In this document: positions 1 through 7,113 of the stretch, piece by piece
Numbering within the stretch: position 1 is the first letter of the stretch
Layout of the letters: every line of letters starts with the position of its first letter
Assembly: GCA_014801735.1 (NCBI GenBank)
Contig: JAAVDO010000005.1
Coordinates: 1-15,639 of the forward strand
Source of the DNA: Bacteroides sp.
GTDB taxonomy: Bacteria > Bacteroidota > Bacteroidia > Bacteroidales > Muribaculaceae
Direction of reading: 5' to 3'
DNA: 15,639 nt
Program-made: the position numbers and the translations under genes
Notes under the pieces: model-generated
Database searches by the model: none
Told to the model about the DNA's origin: nothing
What the model saw: only the letters and a program-made list of their open reading frames with translations

Positions 1-191
1 GAGACATCGGAAGCCCTTGGAATGAAAAAGGATCATTATCGTAATGACTTCGGCTTCGGACAGTCGGGAGGGCTTATTCCGGTGTACCTTTCCATCGCAG
101 AGCTGATGTTTTTTTTAAGATCATATGAAAAATACTTGCAGAAATCATCGGCAAGACAGAAAATTTCAGTAATTTTGTCCTCGGTAATCAT
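1..191 (-). mobile_element. IS982-like DDE transposase, N-terminal part, cut by the window edge; frame break at an A8 run
   Basis: The minus strand from the ATG at 191 encodes MITEDKITEIFCLADDFCKY, a start typical of IS982-type transposases of Bacteroidales. The frame is then lost at a run of eight A (plus-strand T run 109-116). Downstream, the -1 frame reads HQLCDGKVHRNKPSRLSEAEV and then ITIMILFHSKGFRCL, the next conserved block of the same family, so the two pieces are one protein with a one-base shift. The run contains AAAAAAC in the correct phase for a -1 slip, giving KKK-HQL, so either a homopolymer indel (a dead copy) or programmed slippage is possible. The DDE catalytic residues lie beyond the left edge. 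Its terminal inverted repeat could not be identified. The family call is from memory of related proteins. Confidence 0.75.
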
Positions 192-262
192 ATCGGTAAA
201 ATCTTGTAAATGTTATAATTAGTCACTATAAATTTACAAAATCTCCGTGAGGTTACCAAGAA

Positions 263-297
263 AATCAGCCACTTAGTTTCATGCTAAATGGCTGATT
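263..297. terminator. Hairpin downstream of the left IS region
   Basis: A 14-base stem (263-276 with 284-297, one mismatch) closes a 7-base loop and is followed on the plus strand by an AT-rich stretch (ATTATTTTAT). It has the form of a factor-independent terminator that could work in either direction, although the T tract is imperfect. It lies between the transposase start and the decayed ORF at 373-589. A role as part of the insertion element end cannot be excluded. Confidence 0.5.
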
Positions 298-372
298 ATT
301 TTATCTTTGAACGTGGGATTCTTTATATCGAACTCACTAATTTATGGTTTAGCGGACAGTAACAATTTGAAA

Positions 373-589
373 TCATCGGAAAGTGGGCTCAAGCCGAAAG
401 TCCTCTATCACGCGCTCATCGGTAAACCCCTCTTCCCTGATCTGACCGTTCCCCTCTTTTGTAATCCCCGCAGGCCATATAGCCACGCTCGTCAAGCCAG
501 TAATCCATACGGTCCGCCGACTCCTGATAATCCGTAAACCCAAAATTTTCCGTGATCAATTCTGGAAAATCGTTTTAAGTACCTGCCAT
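373..589 (-). pseudogene. Decayed small ORF, copy A (family not recognised)
   Basis: Reading the minus strand from the ATG at 589 gives MAGT, a TAA stop, then NDFPELITENFGF and TDYQESADRMDYWLDERGY. One extra G near 466-470 then shifts the frame, after which it reads GITKEGNGQIREEGF and ends EPTFR-stop at 373. Repaired, this is a protein of about 70 residues. Copy B at 1780-2016 has the same MAGT-stop start and shares DYQESADRMDY, so this was a real gene family member duplicated on both sides of the nuclease gene. No function is assigned. The stop at codon 5 in both copies suggests either shared decay or that the true start lies elsewhere. The rest of 192-713 holds only the hairpin at 263-297, the repeat and a promoter; the intact-looking plus-strand frame at 307-537 is a shadow. 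Confidence 0.45.
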
Positions 590-654
590 TGTTTCAATCC
601 CCAAAGTTAACTATATTTGCCCAGAATTTGACGACCTTATTTTTGCATTGACCC
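474..654. repeat. Direct repeat copy A flanking the nuclease gene
   Basis: Bases 501-654 align with 1926-2081 in the same orientation, with roughly 80 percent identity by eye and a few small indels. Weaker similarity extends left to about 474. Shared blocks include TAATCCATACGGTC, CGTTTTAAGTACCTGCCATT, CCCCAAAGT and TTGCATTGACCC. Both copies keep a small inverted repeat (ATTTTCC ... GGAAAA) around a GTGATCA core. Nothing resembling transposon ends was recognised, so this is best described as a diverged segmental duplication. Confidence 0.8.
616..645 (+). promoter_or_regulatory. Putative Bacteroidota-type promoter for the nuclease gene, inside repeat A
   Basis: TTTG at 616-619 and TATTTTTG at 638-645 (fits TAnnTTTG) are separated by 18 bases, slightly short of the usual 19-20. 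The start of transcription would be near 652, giving a leader of about 60 bases before the ATG at 714. In repeat copy B the -7 element is lost, which fits copy A being kept for promoter function. Assignment is from consensus match only. Confidence 0.4.
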
Positions 655-713
655 AATAAATCAAACCTGATTTTTTTTACACTTATTGATATAGTGTTTT
701 CTTAAAACAACTT

Positions 714-1772
714 ATGAACTATCCGGAAATATATACAAGCAATAAGATTTTGGCCATATTAAATTCCATACCGGAGCTTCCAACAAAGCCACAGTCTCCG
801 AGACCTCCCAAGCAGCCAGTAAATCCAGGAAAATATAATTCAGGAGGTAACCGAGGATGCTTTATGTTCATGTTGATCGGTGCGATTATACTTTTTTTCG
901 TAGTCCAACCTTCTGAAAATGTTAATAAGAGCATATTGATTCTTTCATCAATAATATTATTCATTCTATCCTTATTTCTTTTTAAAACATCATGGGATAA
1001 GCGCTCCCACAAGCAGAAGCAAAAGCAATATTGGAAGGATCTGGCTTCTTTCCCGGCAAAGCGAAAGACATATGAATTAAACCTGGCCCGTTATAAGGAC
1101 GATTTATCAAAATATGAAGCCATCGTCAGGAAGCTTACGAATCCCAATCATTTACAGTCCTATCGAGCAAAGAAAATTAAGCAATTATTATCCAATATCG
1201 CTCGCGTAAAACTAACAGAGCTTTCTTCCAAAGACGTAGTAAAGAAAGGCGCCTCCGAGGATTTCTTTATTGATTATTTGAAGAAATTAGGTTTTAATGT
1301 AATGACAGGATATAAATTACCTGTTGGTAAGTCGTTTTATTATCCTGATTTAATCATTGAACATGACGGACTGTATATTGACGTAGAAATTGACGAACCT
1401 TATGCTGTCAACGATGGTACTCCCATCCATTATGCTACTGGCCACAATTCTTCTATTGATAAGGAACGTAACGAATACTTCAACCGTATGGGAATTGAAG
1501 TTATACGTTTTTCCGAAGAACAAATTTTCCGCAACACTGAAACCTGCGCTCGCGTTATTCGAGATTACATTCAAACCATTAAACAAGGTAAAAAGTATTC
1601 CTTAACCCTGAATAATCAATTTACAATACAAAAGTGGAGTCGAGATGAAAGTATAAGAATGGCACATCTGAAATTTCGACGAACCTATGTACCCTTTGAA
1701 TATCAAAAAAATATTGACAAAGAGGAACAGCGTAGTTATCAAAGAAATTATGGGAAAAAATATAGAGAATAA
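714..1772 (+). CDS. Membrane-anchored protein with PD-(D/E)XK / DUF559-like nuclease domain
   Basis: A protein of 352 residues. A proline-rich N terminus (about 21-38) is followed by two hydrophobic membrane segments (about 50-66 and 73-92) with a short loop. A lysine-rich helical stretch, possibly coiled coil, spans about 98-170. A C-terminal domain at about 178-290 resembles restriction-like endonucleases of the DUF559/VSR type: GASEDFF (E182), YPDLI (D212), IDVEIDEPY (D223, E225) and then RNEYFNRMG and IEVIRFSEEQ. These fit the E...D...(D/E)xE core plus the usual trailing motif, but the canonical catalytic lysine is not evident. Both ends should face the cytoplasm. The gene stands alone, is clearly AT-richer than the genes to its right, and is bracketed by direct repeats, all of which suggest horizontal acquisition. 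A defence role is only an inference; it could also be a structural nuclease-fold protein without activity. Confidence 0.7.
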   Translation: MNYPEIYTSNKILAILNSIPELPTKPQSPRPPKQPVNPGKYNSGGNRGCFMFMLIGAIILFFVVQPSENVNKSILILSSIILFILSLFLFKTSWDKRSHKQKQKQYWKDLASFPAKRKTYELNLARYKDDLSKYEAIVRKLTNPNHLQSYRAKKIKQLLSNIARVKLTELSSKDVVKKGASEDFFIDYLKKLGFNVMTGYKLPVGKSFYYPDLIIEHDGLYIDVEIDEPYAVNDGTPIHYATGHNSSIDKERNEYFNRMGIEVIRFSEEQIFRNTETCARVIRDYIQTIKQGKKYSLTLNNQFTIQKWSRDESIRMAHLKFRRTYVPFEYQKNIDKEEQRSYQRNYGKKYRE

Positions 1773-1779
1773 AGCAGAT

Positions 1780-2016
1780 TCAAAAGACGATTTTGAAGAC
1801 GAACTCCAGGGTCTGGCGAGAGCTTTCCTCCGTCAGATCGTAGTTACTATGTGAAGATGCTGCCGTCCTCAGTGTCACGCCATTTTCGCCTTCTCGCGTG
1901 ACATATACCAGGCCCGACAAACCTGTAATCCATACGGTCAGCTGACTCCTGATAGTCCATAAACTCAAAATTTTCCTGTGATCACTTCCGGAAAAATCGT
2001 TTTAAGTACCTGCCAT
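1780..2016 (-). pseudogene. Decayed small ORF, copy B (same family as copy A)
   Basis: On the minus strand from the ATG at 2016 the sequence reads MAGT, TAA, then (after removing one T) NDFPEVITG, a stop, and in a third frame EFMDYQESADRMDY. The final open frame starts near 1968 and includes YVTREGENGVTLRTAASSH before ending at 1780. At least two frameshifts are needed to join these parts, so the copy is dead. The match to copy A is strongest in its first half; the C-terminal halves differ, with only TKEGNGQ / TREGENG resembling each other. Function unknown. Confidence 0.4.
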
Positions 2017-2081
2017 TATTTCATTCCCCAAAGTCAACTCTATTTGCCCGGATTTTAACAACCCACCTTTTGCATTGACCC
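1900..2081. repeat. Direct repeat copy B flanking the nuclease gene
   Basis: The right-hand partner of 474-654; the best-matching part is 1926-2081. It retains the small inverted repeat (1970-2000 region) around GTGATCAC but has lost the promoter -7 match seen in copy A. The bases from 2082 to about 2160 show no gene or recognisable signal. Confidence 0.8.
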
Positions 2082-2163
2082 GCTGTTTCTCCCCTGAGAA
2101 ACCATCTGTCTTTTTGGAGTTCGTCACTGACAATCAGTTGAAGTGATTCTAATTTCTTATATC

Positions 2164-2211
2164 GGGCTCACGTTTTAAACATTTACGTGAGCTCTCCGTT
2201 ATTTCAATAAC
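2164..2211. promoter_or_regulatory. Two inverted repeats upstream of aspT
   Basis: GCTCACGT (2166-2173) pairs with ACGTGAGC (2185-2192) across an 11-base loop, and GTTATT (2198-2203) pairs with AATAAC (2206-2211) across two bases. The first has no following T run, so it is a poor terminator; it could be a leader hairpin or an operator. The second is a compact palindrome of operator type. A weak -7-like TATTCTTTG lies at 2241-2249 without a clear -33 partner. Confidence 0.35.
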
Positions 2212-2269
2212 AGGAGCGTCTTCTCGGCGGCCCCTATTTTTATTCTTTGAAAAACAAAACACTCAGATT

Positions 2270-3976
2270 ATGGAAATACTCGACTGGCTGTTGAAGACAC
2301 TTCGCGACAATCCGGCGATAGCCATCTTCCTCACTCTTGGTATCGGTTTCTGGATCGGCAAACTGAAGTACAAGACCTTTTCGCTCGGCACCGTGACATC
2401 CGTGCTTCTCGTCGGTGTCCTTGTCGGACAGCTCGACATTCCCGTCCCCGGGCCTCTGAAGCAAGTGTTCTTCCTGCTCTTCCTTTTCGCTATCGGATAT
2501 AGCGTGGGCCCGCAGTTCTTCGCATCGCTTAAAGGATCCGGACTGAAGCAGGTGATGTTCGCAGTGGTGATGTGCCTCATCGTGCTCGGTTGTACGCTCG
2601 GAGTGGCCAAGCTATTCGGATATAACAAGGGGGAGGCCGCAGGTTTCTTCGCCGGAGCGCAGACCATATCTGCCGTGATCGGAGTGGCCGACGATGCCAT
2701 CAGCACCCTTAATGCATCTGATGCAGACAAGACCGCATGGACCAATATCATTCCGGTCTGCTACGCAGTGACATATATTTTCGGCACCATCGGTTCGGCA
2801 TGGATTCTCGGTTCACTCGGTCCGATGCTTCTCGGTGGACTAAAGAAGGTGAAACAGCAGACCGAAGACCTGGAACGACAGATGAATCAGGATCCTTCTG
2901 CCAACGATCCCTCGATGGTCAGTGCATGGCGCCCTGTTGCCTACCGCGCATATAAGGTTGACGGCAGTTGGTTTGACTCACCACGCTCCGTAAAGGAAAT
3001 CGAAGACTACATGCAGCAGCTGGGACGCCGCCTTTTCGTAGAGCGTGTGCGCAAGGGTTCGGATGTGACTACCCACCCGCAAGCCGACTTCATAGTCAAT
3101 ATGGGCGACGACATCGTCATCTCCGGTCGCCGTGAGTTCATCATCGAAGACGAGTCTTGGCTGGGCCATGAGATCTCTGACTCCGTGCTCCTATCCTTCC
3201 CCGTTGAAAGAATCCCCGTGATGGTGGCATCCAAGAACATGGTAGGTGCGACTGTGGCGGATTTCCGTGAGTCGCAATATACAAAAGGCGTGGTGATCGA
3301 CAGCATCAAACGTGCAAACGTGGAGATACCCGTGACGGCCTCTACCAGACTTCAGCGCGGCGACCTGCTGACCATCAGCGGACCGGTGGCCGACGTTAAC
3401 GCCACTGCATCATATATTGGCTATGCCGACAAACCCACTACCGCCTCCGATATGGTATTCATCGGCATCGGCATCGCGATAGGTGCACTCATCGGAGCCA
3501 TCACCGTTCATCTCGGCGGAATCCCCGTCAGCCTGTCTACGAGCGGAGGAGCCCTGATCGCCGGTCTCGTGCTCGGCTGGCTGCGCTCGAAACATCCTAC
3601 ATTCGGTAGAATCCCCGACTCGGCTGTCTGGGTGTTCAACAATGTCGGCCTCAACATGTTTATCGCTGTCGTTGGCATCTCGGCCGGCCCGACTTTCATA
3701 GCCGGACTGCAGCAGGTGGGCTGGCAGATGCTTCTGGCCGGAATGCTCGCCACCTCGCTTCCGCTTATCATCGGCCTGTTCGTAGCCTCTAAGCTGTTCA
3801 GGTTCCATCCCGCCATCGCGCTCGGATGCGTTGCGGGAGCAAGGACCACTACGGCAGCCCTCGGTGCCATCCAGGATTCGCTTGATTCCACAGTACCGGC
3901 CATGGGCTATACAGTCACTTACGCCATCGGCAACACCCTGATGATACTCTGCGGACTTGTGATGGTCCTTGCCTGA
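2270..3976 (+). CDS. aspT: Aspartate:alanine antiporter AspT (AAE family)
   Basis: An inner-membrane exchanger of 568 residues that imports L-aspartate and exports L-alanine. Since the exchange moves net negative charge inward and cytoplasmic decarboxylation consumes a proton, the AspT-AspD pair generates proton-motive force, as shown for Tetragenococcus. The sequence shows the AAE design: an N-terminal membrane half (about 1-190), a large soluble central part (about 190-390) with two TrkA-C/RCK_C-like domains, and a C-terminal membrane half (about 390-568). The two halves carry matching signature repeats, AGAQTISAVIG (from residue 128) and AGARTTTAALG (from residue 522). Length agrees with characterised AspT (about 540). 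The start ATG lacks a Shine-Dalgarno sequence, as is usual in Bacteroidota. aspD follows 101 bases downstream on the same strand, which firmly supports the substrate assignment. Confidence 0.93.
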   Translation: MEILDWLLKTLRDNPAIAIFLTLGIGFWIGKLKYKTFSLGTVTSVLLVGVLVGQLDIPVPGPLKQVFFLLFLFAIGYSVGPQFFASLKGSGLKQVMFAVVMCLIVLGCTLGVAKLFGYNKGEAAGFFAGAQTISAVIGVADDAISTLNASDADKTAWTNIIPVCYAVTYIFGTIGSAWILGSLGPMLLGGLKKVKQQTEDLERQMNQDPSANDPSMVSAWRPVAYRAYKVDGSWFDSPRSVKEIEDYMQQLGRRLFVERVRKGSDVTTHPQADFIVNMGDDIVISGRREFIIEDESWLGHEISDSVLLSFPVERIPVMVASKNMVGATVADFRESQYTKGVVIDSIKRANVEIPVTASTRLQRGDLLTISGPVADVNATASYIGYADKPTTASDMVFIGIGIAIGALIGAITVHLGGIPVSLSTSGGALIAGLVLGWLRSKHPTFGRIPDSAVWVFNNVGLNMFIAVVGISAGPTFIAGLQQVGWQMLLAGMLATSLPLIIGLFVASKLFRFHPAIALGCVAGARTTTAALGAIQDSLDSTVPAMGYTVTYAIGNTLMILCGLVMVLA

Positions 3977-3992
3977 TTTATTGAAAATTATA

Positions 3993-4020
3993 ATCGTGAT
4001 TTGCCATGGCATATCACGAT
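3993..4020. promoter_or_regulatory. Long palindrome in the aspT-aspD gap
   Basis: ATCGTGAT (3993-4000) pairs with ATCACGAT (4013-4020), and inside lies the perfect palindrome TGCCATGGCA (4002-4011); only a T-T pair at 4001/4012 interrupts the symmetry. No T run follows. It may act as an mRNA-stabilising or processing hairpin, or a leaky terminator, that sets different aspT and aspD levels within one transcript. No separate aspD promoter was recognised. Confidence 0.45.
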
Positions 4021-4077
4021 CTCCCGCACTCTATTATTAAATTCAATATCCGACTTAAGAATTAAATCACAATAATT

Positions 4078-5706
4078 ATGGCAAATGTAAAGAACAAGGA
4101 GCGGAAACTCGCCGAGATGAGTCCGTTTGAGATTAAGAATGTTCTCATTGACCTCGCCAAGAAAGATGCGCGCAAGTCTACACGTCAGTTTCTCAACGCC
4201 GGACGAGGAAATCCAGACTGGATCGCCACTGCACCGCGCGAGGCATTCTTCCTCCTGGGCCAGTGGGCCCTGACGGAATGCACACGCACATTCAGGACAG
4301 ACCCCGGAGTCGCAGGTATTCCGGCAAGCGAAGGTGCTATGGAACGCCTGAATCATTTCCTGACGGTCAACTCCACCACTCCCGGAGCAATCTTCCTTAA
4401 CGAGGCAATAAAATACTGCACCGAGACCCTCGGCATCGAACCCGACTCACTCGCCTATGAGTGGGCCGAGGGAATCATCGGCGACCAATATCCTACACCC
4501 GTGAGGATGCTTGAACATACCGAGGCGATTGTTAAAGCCTATATGGCGCAGGAGATGGGCAACAATGCGCCCGGTCTCGGCAGAGAATACGACCTGTTCG
4601 CTACTGAAGGTGGAACGGCCGCGATGTGCTATATCTTCGACTCTCTGCAGGCCAACCACCTAGTCAACAAGCATGACCGCATCGCGATCATGACTCCTAT
4701 CTTCACTCCCTATCTCGAGATTCCTCAACTGGACCGATACGAGTTTGACGTGATAAACATATCGGCTTCACAGATGGATAAGAATGGCCTGCACACGTGG
4801 CAGTATCCCGACTCTGAACTCGACAAACTGCGCGACCCCGGCGTGAAGCTTCTCTGCCTCGTTAATCCATCCAATCCGCCATCCTACAGGCTCGACGAAG
4901 AATGCATGAAGAAGATAGTGGAGATCGTAAGGACCGACAATCCCGATCTGATGATTGTCACCGACGATGTCTACGGCACTTTCGCCAAGGATTTCAAATC
5001 ATTGATGTATGAGCTGCCGCAAAACACCCTCTGCGTATATTCATTCTCTAAATATTTCGGTGCCACTGGCTGGCGTCTCGCCGTCATCGCGCTGGCAAAA
5101 GACAACATCTTTGACCGTCTGCTCACTGCCGAGCCGGAGCTACAGCGCAAGGATCTCTTTGCACGCTACCGCTCGCTGTCGCCAAATCCCGACGCGATAA
5201 AATTCATTGACCGTATAGTGGCCGACTCCCGCTCAGTAGCCCTCAACCACACCGCCGGACTCTCCACTCCTCAGCAGATCCAAATGGCTATGTTCGCCTT
5301 AATGTGTCTCATCGACAAAGAAAATGCCTACAAAAAGACTATGCAGGACATGATAGAGCGGCGTCTCGGTTCGCTCTGGCAGTCGGCCGGACTTACCCTC
5401 GTGGATGATCCCGACAGAGTAGGATACTATTCGGAAATCGACGTGATGGTATGGGGCAGGAAATTCTACGGAGACGAATTCTGTGAATGGCTCAAAAACA
5501 CCCATGAGCCTCTCGATATTGTTATGAGACTCGCTAAGGAGACATCAGTGGTGCTCCTTAACGGAAGCGGCTTCGCCGGCCCCGACTGGAGCGTGCGCGC
5601 TTCCTTGGCTAATCTGACCCAGGCAGACTATATCAAGATAGGCGAGGCATTCCGACACATCCTTGATTCCTACTACGAAGAATTCAAGGCGAGCCGTCAG
5701 GCTTGA
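4078..5706 (+). CDS. aspD: L-aspartate 4-decarboxylase (PLP-dependent)
   Basis: A cytoplasmic enzyme of 542 residues converting L-aspartate to L-alanine and CO2, a fold-type I aminotransferase relative of class I/II. Visible motifs are the cofactor lysine in SFSKYFGATGWR (K325), the pyridine-contacting region TDDVYGTF (D296/D297, Y299), LVNPSNPPS before it, and a C-terminal carboxylate-binding arginine in SVRASLANL (R507). The characteristic long N-terminal part (about 110 residues before the aminotransferase-like core, including GRGNPDWIA) separates it from plain aspartate aminotransferases and matches the usual length near 530-545. Its position after aspT makes a decarboxylation/antiport cycle the obvious role: proton consumption, PMF generation and acid tolerance, with alanine leaving the cell. 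The gene ends with no clear terminator before the convergent AraC remnant at 5782. Confidence 0.95.
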   Translation: MANVKNKERKLAEMSPFEIKNVLIDLAKKDARKSTRQFLNAGRGNPDWIATAPREAFFLLGQWALTECTRTFRTDPGVAGIPASEGAMERLNHFLTVNSTTPGAIFLNEAIKYCTETLGIEPDSLAYEWAEGIIGDQYPTPVRMLEHTEAIVKAYMAQEMGNNAPGLGREYDLFATEGGTAAMCYIFDSLQANHLVNKHDRIAIMTPIFTPYLEIPQLDRYEFDVINISASQMDKNGLHTWQYPDSELDKLRDPGVKLLCLVNPSNPPSYRLDEECMKKIVEIVRTDNPDLMIVTDDVYGTFAKDFKSLMYELPQNTLCVYSFSKYFGATGWRLAVIALAKDNIFDRLLTAEPELQRKDLFARYRSLSPNPDAIKFIDRIVADSRSVALNHTAGLSTPQQIQMAMFALMCLIDKENAYKKTMQDMIERRLGSLWQSAGLTLVDDPDRVGYYSEIDVMVWGRKFYGDEFCEWLKNTHEPLDIVMRLAKETSVVLLNGSGFAGPDWSVRASLANLTQADYIKIGEAFRHILDSYYEEFKASRQA

Positions 5707-5781
5707 GACTCCCGACAGAATTGCGACCCGATATAATGAAGATGACGATAGATTCCCTATTCCACTATCTTGACAAAACCT

Positions 5782-6190
5782 TCACTGCGCCTTGTTACGA
5801 AACTCTCCGGGAGTTCTTCCGGTCTGTTTCTTGAAAAAGCGTATGAAATAGTCTGGGGTCATAAACCCCAACGTGTCAGAAATCTGATTGACTGATAGCT
5901 CGGTTATCTCAAGCAGATTTTTTGCCTCAGCTATTATTCGGCTATTGATATAGCTATGCGCACTTACACCTAAGGTGGAATGGGATATCTTGTTAAGATA
6001 ATTGGCAGTTATGCACAGGCGATCCGCGTAGTACTCTACATCGTGATGCCTGTGCATTTCTACGCCCACGAGATTGATGAAACTTGCTGCATAAAATCCC
6101 CTGCCTGATGGCCTCGAATTCCATAGCATCACATCGCTGCTCTGTGCCGTATTTCCGTCTGTGGAATCTGTATAACTTGATCTCTCTCAT
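5782..6190 (-). pseudogene. AraC-family regulator, C-terminal remnant, frameshifted
   Basis: The frame ending at 5782 encodes an intact double helix-turn-helix AraC DNA-binding domain: VEYYADRLCITANYLNKIS (first HTH), then AKNLLEITELSVNQISDTLG and FFKKQTGRTPGEFR at the end. Upstream, likely linker-helix sequence (MREIKLYRFHRRKYGTEQ, AMEFEAIRQGIL) lies in another frame starting at 6190, so a frame break occurs near 6085-6095. The N-terminal sensory domain of about 130 residues is missing altogether; the HxlR gene ends only 29 bases upstream. An ATG at 6132 could still express a 116-residue DNA-binding fragment. The most likely reading is a decayed gene truncated by a rearrangement. Confidence 0.65.
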
Positions 6191-6218
6191 TTATGACATA
6201 CTTGCCTATACCACTTCA

Positions 6219-6572
6219 TCACCCGGCATATTTCTTTTCGAACAGATCGTAATGCTCCTCACCCCATTTCAGCATCGCGTCGATAATTGGAATGAGTGTC
6301 AGGCCGAGTGGGCTGATGCGATATTCGGACCGCGGCGGAAGCTCAGGATAGATAGTCTTTTCCATCAGACCATCGTCCACAAGTTCTTTCAGTTGAATGT
6401 CGAGCACTCGCGGAGCAGCCTCGGGAAGGCGCTTGTGTAGCTCGCTGGGACGCAGAGGCTCTCCTGAACGCAATTCGTCAAGAATGCATGATTTCCATTT
6501 CGAGTCGATAAGGCTCATCGTCAGTCGCAGGGGGCAGTCGAGATCCACGGGTATCTTCTTTGTATATGCCAT
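6219..6572 (-). CDS. HxlR-family transcriptional regulator
   Basis: A winged-helix regulator of 117 residues when started at the ATG at 6572 (MAYTKKIPVDLDCPLR). A longer frame starting at 6626 is rejected because it would begin inside the operator and upstream of the predicted start of transcription. Family marks are the N-terminal cysteine followed by proline (C13-P14), the helix MSLIDSKWKSCIL, the recognition region RVLDIQLKELVDDGLM and the wing YPELPPRSEYRISPLG. HxlR proteins bind as dimers and often respond to electrophiles or oxidants through the N-terminal cysteine. This gene is divergent from two NTF2-like genes and shares a symmetric promoter region with them, so autoregulation and control of that pair are likely. 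The inducer is not indicated. Confidence 0.9.
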   Translation of the reverse strand: MAYTKKIPVDLDCPLRLTMSLIDSKWKSCILDELRSGEPLRPSELHKRLPEAAPRVLDIQLKELVDDGLMEKTIYPELPPRSEYRISPLGLTLIPIIDAMLKWGEEHYDLFEKKYAG

Positions 6573-6595
6573 ATTTTCATTTATGCTTAGGGCTA

Positions 6596-6698
6596 CAAAA
6601 TTACGACAAATCATATTGATAGTCAAATATGGAAAAATTTATCTGTATATGAATAATTTTTCCGTACTTGACATATCTGGTTGTAGGCATTAATTTTG
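6596..6698. promoter_or_regulatory. Symmetric divergent promoters with HxlR-type operator
   Basis: A near-perfect inverted repeat (arms 6622-6642 and 6653-6672; one gap and two mismatches) is centred at 6647. To the right, TTG at 6668-6670 and TAATTTTG at 6691-6698 are 20 bases apart; to the left, on the minus strand, TTTG at 6627-6624 and TAATTTTG at 6603-6596 are also 20 bases apart. All elements are placed symmetrically about 6647. The operator arms cover both -33 elements, so one bound dimer or pair of dimers would block both directions. This is a textbook fit to the Bacteroidota promoter consensus. Confidence 0.8.
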
Positions 6699-6721
6699 CA
6701 ATCAAAATCAAAAAAAATAAT

Positions 6722-7105
6722 ATGAGAGATTCAATCAAGGAATATGAAGCGGTGGCCGACGCCGCTGAAAAATTTGTAAGAAGCGTGGCCGAAGGCAACA
6801 GCGAGTATGCGAAAACCCTTTTCACCGACGATGCGGTGCTTTTCGGCATCCTTGACGGCGCTGTGGAGCGTGGTTCAATCGAACAGTTCTATCACAATGT
6901 CGACACCGTTGGTGCAGGCGAAGATTTCAAGGCAAGGATCGACGTGCTTGCGGTTGAAGAGACTGTGGCTGTCGTTCGTGTCCTTGAAGAGAAATGGGGT
7001 GGCCGCATAGACTTCACCGACTTCCTGCTTCTGCTCAAACTCAACGGTGAATGGAAATGTGTGGCGAAGGCCTATAACCAGAATTCCGATACAATCAAGT
7101 CGTAA
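6722..7105 (+). CDS. NTF2-like / putative lumazine-binding family protein (cytoplasmic)
   Basis: A protein of 127 residues from the ATG at 6722 (MRDSIKEYEAV). The upstream ATG at 6668 is rejected because it lies between the promoter elements. The pattern is that of the SnoaL/NTF2 cone fold: an N-terminal helix (AAEKFVRSVAEGNSEYAKTLF), a FGILDGAVERG hairpin with a ring-closing helix (IEQFYHNVD), and C-terminal strands ending in FLLLLKLNGEWKCVAKAY, the typical ending of the putative lumazine-binding family (Lumazine_bd_2-like). No signal peptide is seen. The next gene, 8 bases on, encodes a related exported protein, so both are probably co-transcribed under the divergent HxlR regulator. Substrate and activity are unknown; members may bind small ligands or act as enzymes. 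Confidence 0.8.
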   Translation: MRDSIKEYEAVADAAEKFVRSVAEGNSEYAKTLFTDDAVLFGILDGAVERGSIEQFYHNVDTVGAGEDFKARIDVLAVEETVAVVRVLEEKWGGRIDFTDFLLLLKLNGEWKCVAKAYNQNSDTIKS

Positions 7106-7113
7106 ATTAATCC

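Noticed and set aside
22..222. Plus-strand frame of 66 codons at the left edge
   Set aside because: Complement of the IS982-like transposase start, which has recognisable conserved blocks on the minus strand.
3410..4012. Long minus-strand open frame of 200 codons opposite aspT
   Set aside because: It lies wholly antisense to the well-supported aspT gene, has low-complexity composition rich in D, E, G and H, and resembles no family.
6573..6626. Upstream start for the HxlR gene at 6626
   Set aside because: It would begin inside the operator arm, upstream of the predicted transcription start; the family pattern starts at the ATG at 6572.
6668..6721. Upstream start for the first NTF2-like gene at 6668
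   Set aside because: The ATG-like start lies within the -33/-7 region, so it cannot be in the transcript; 6722 fits the family length.
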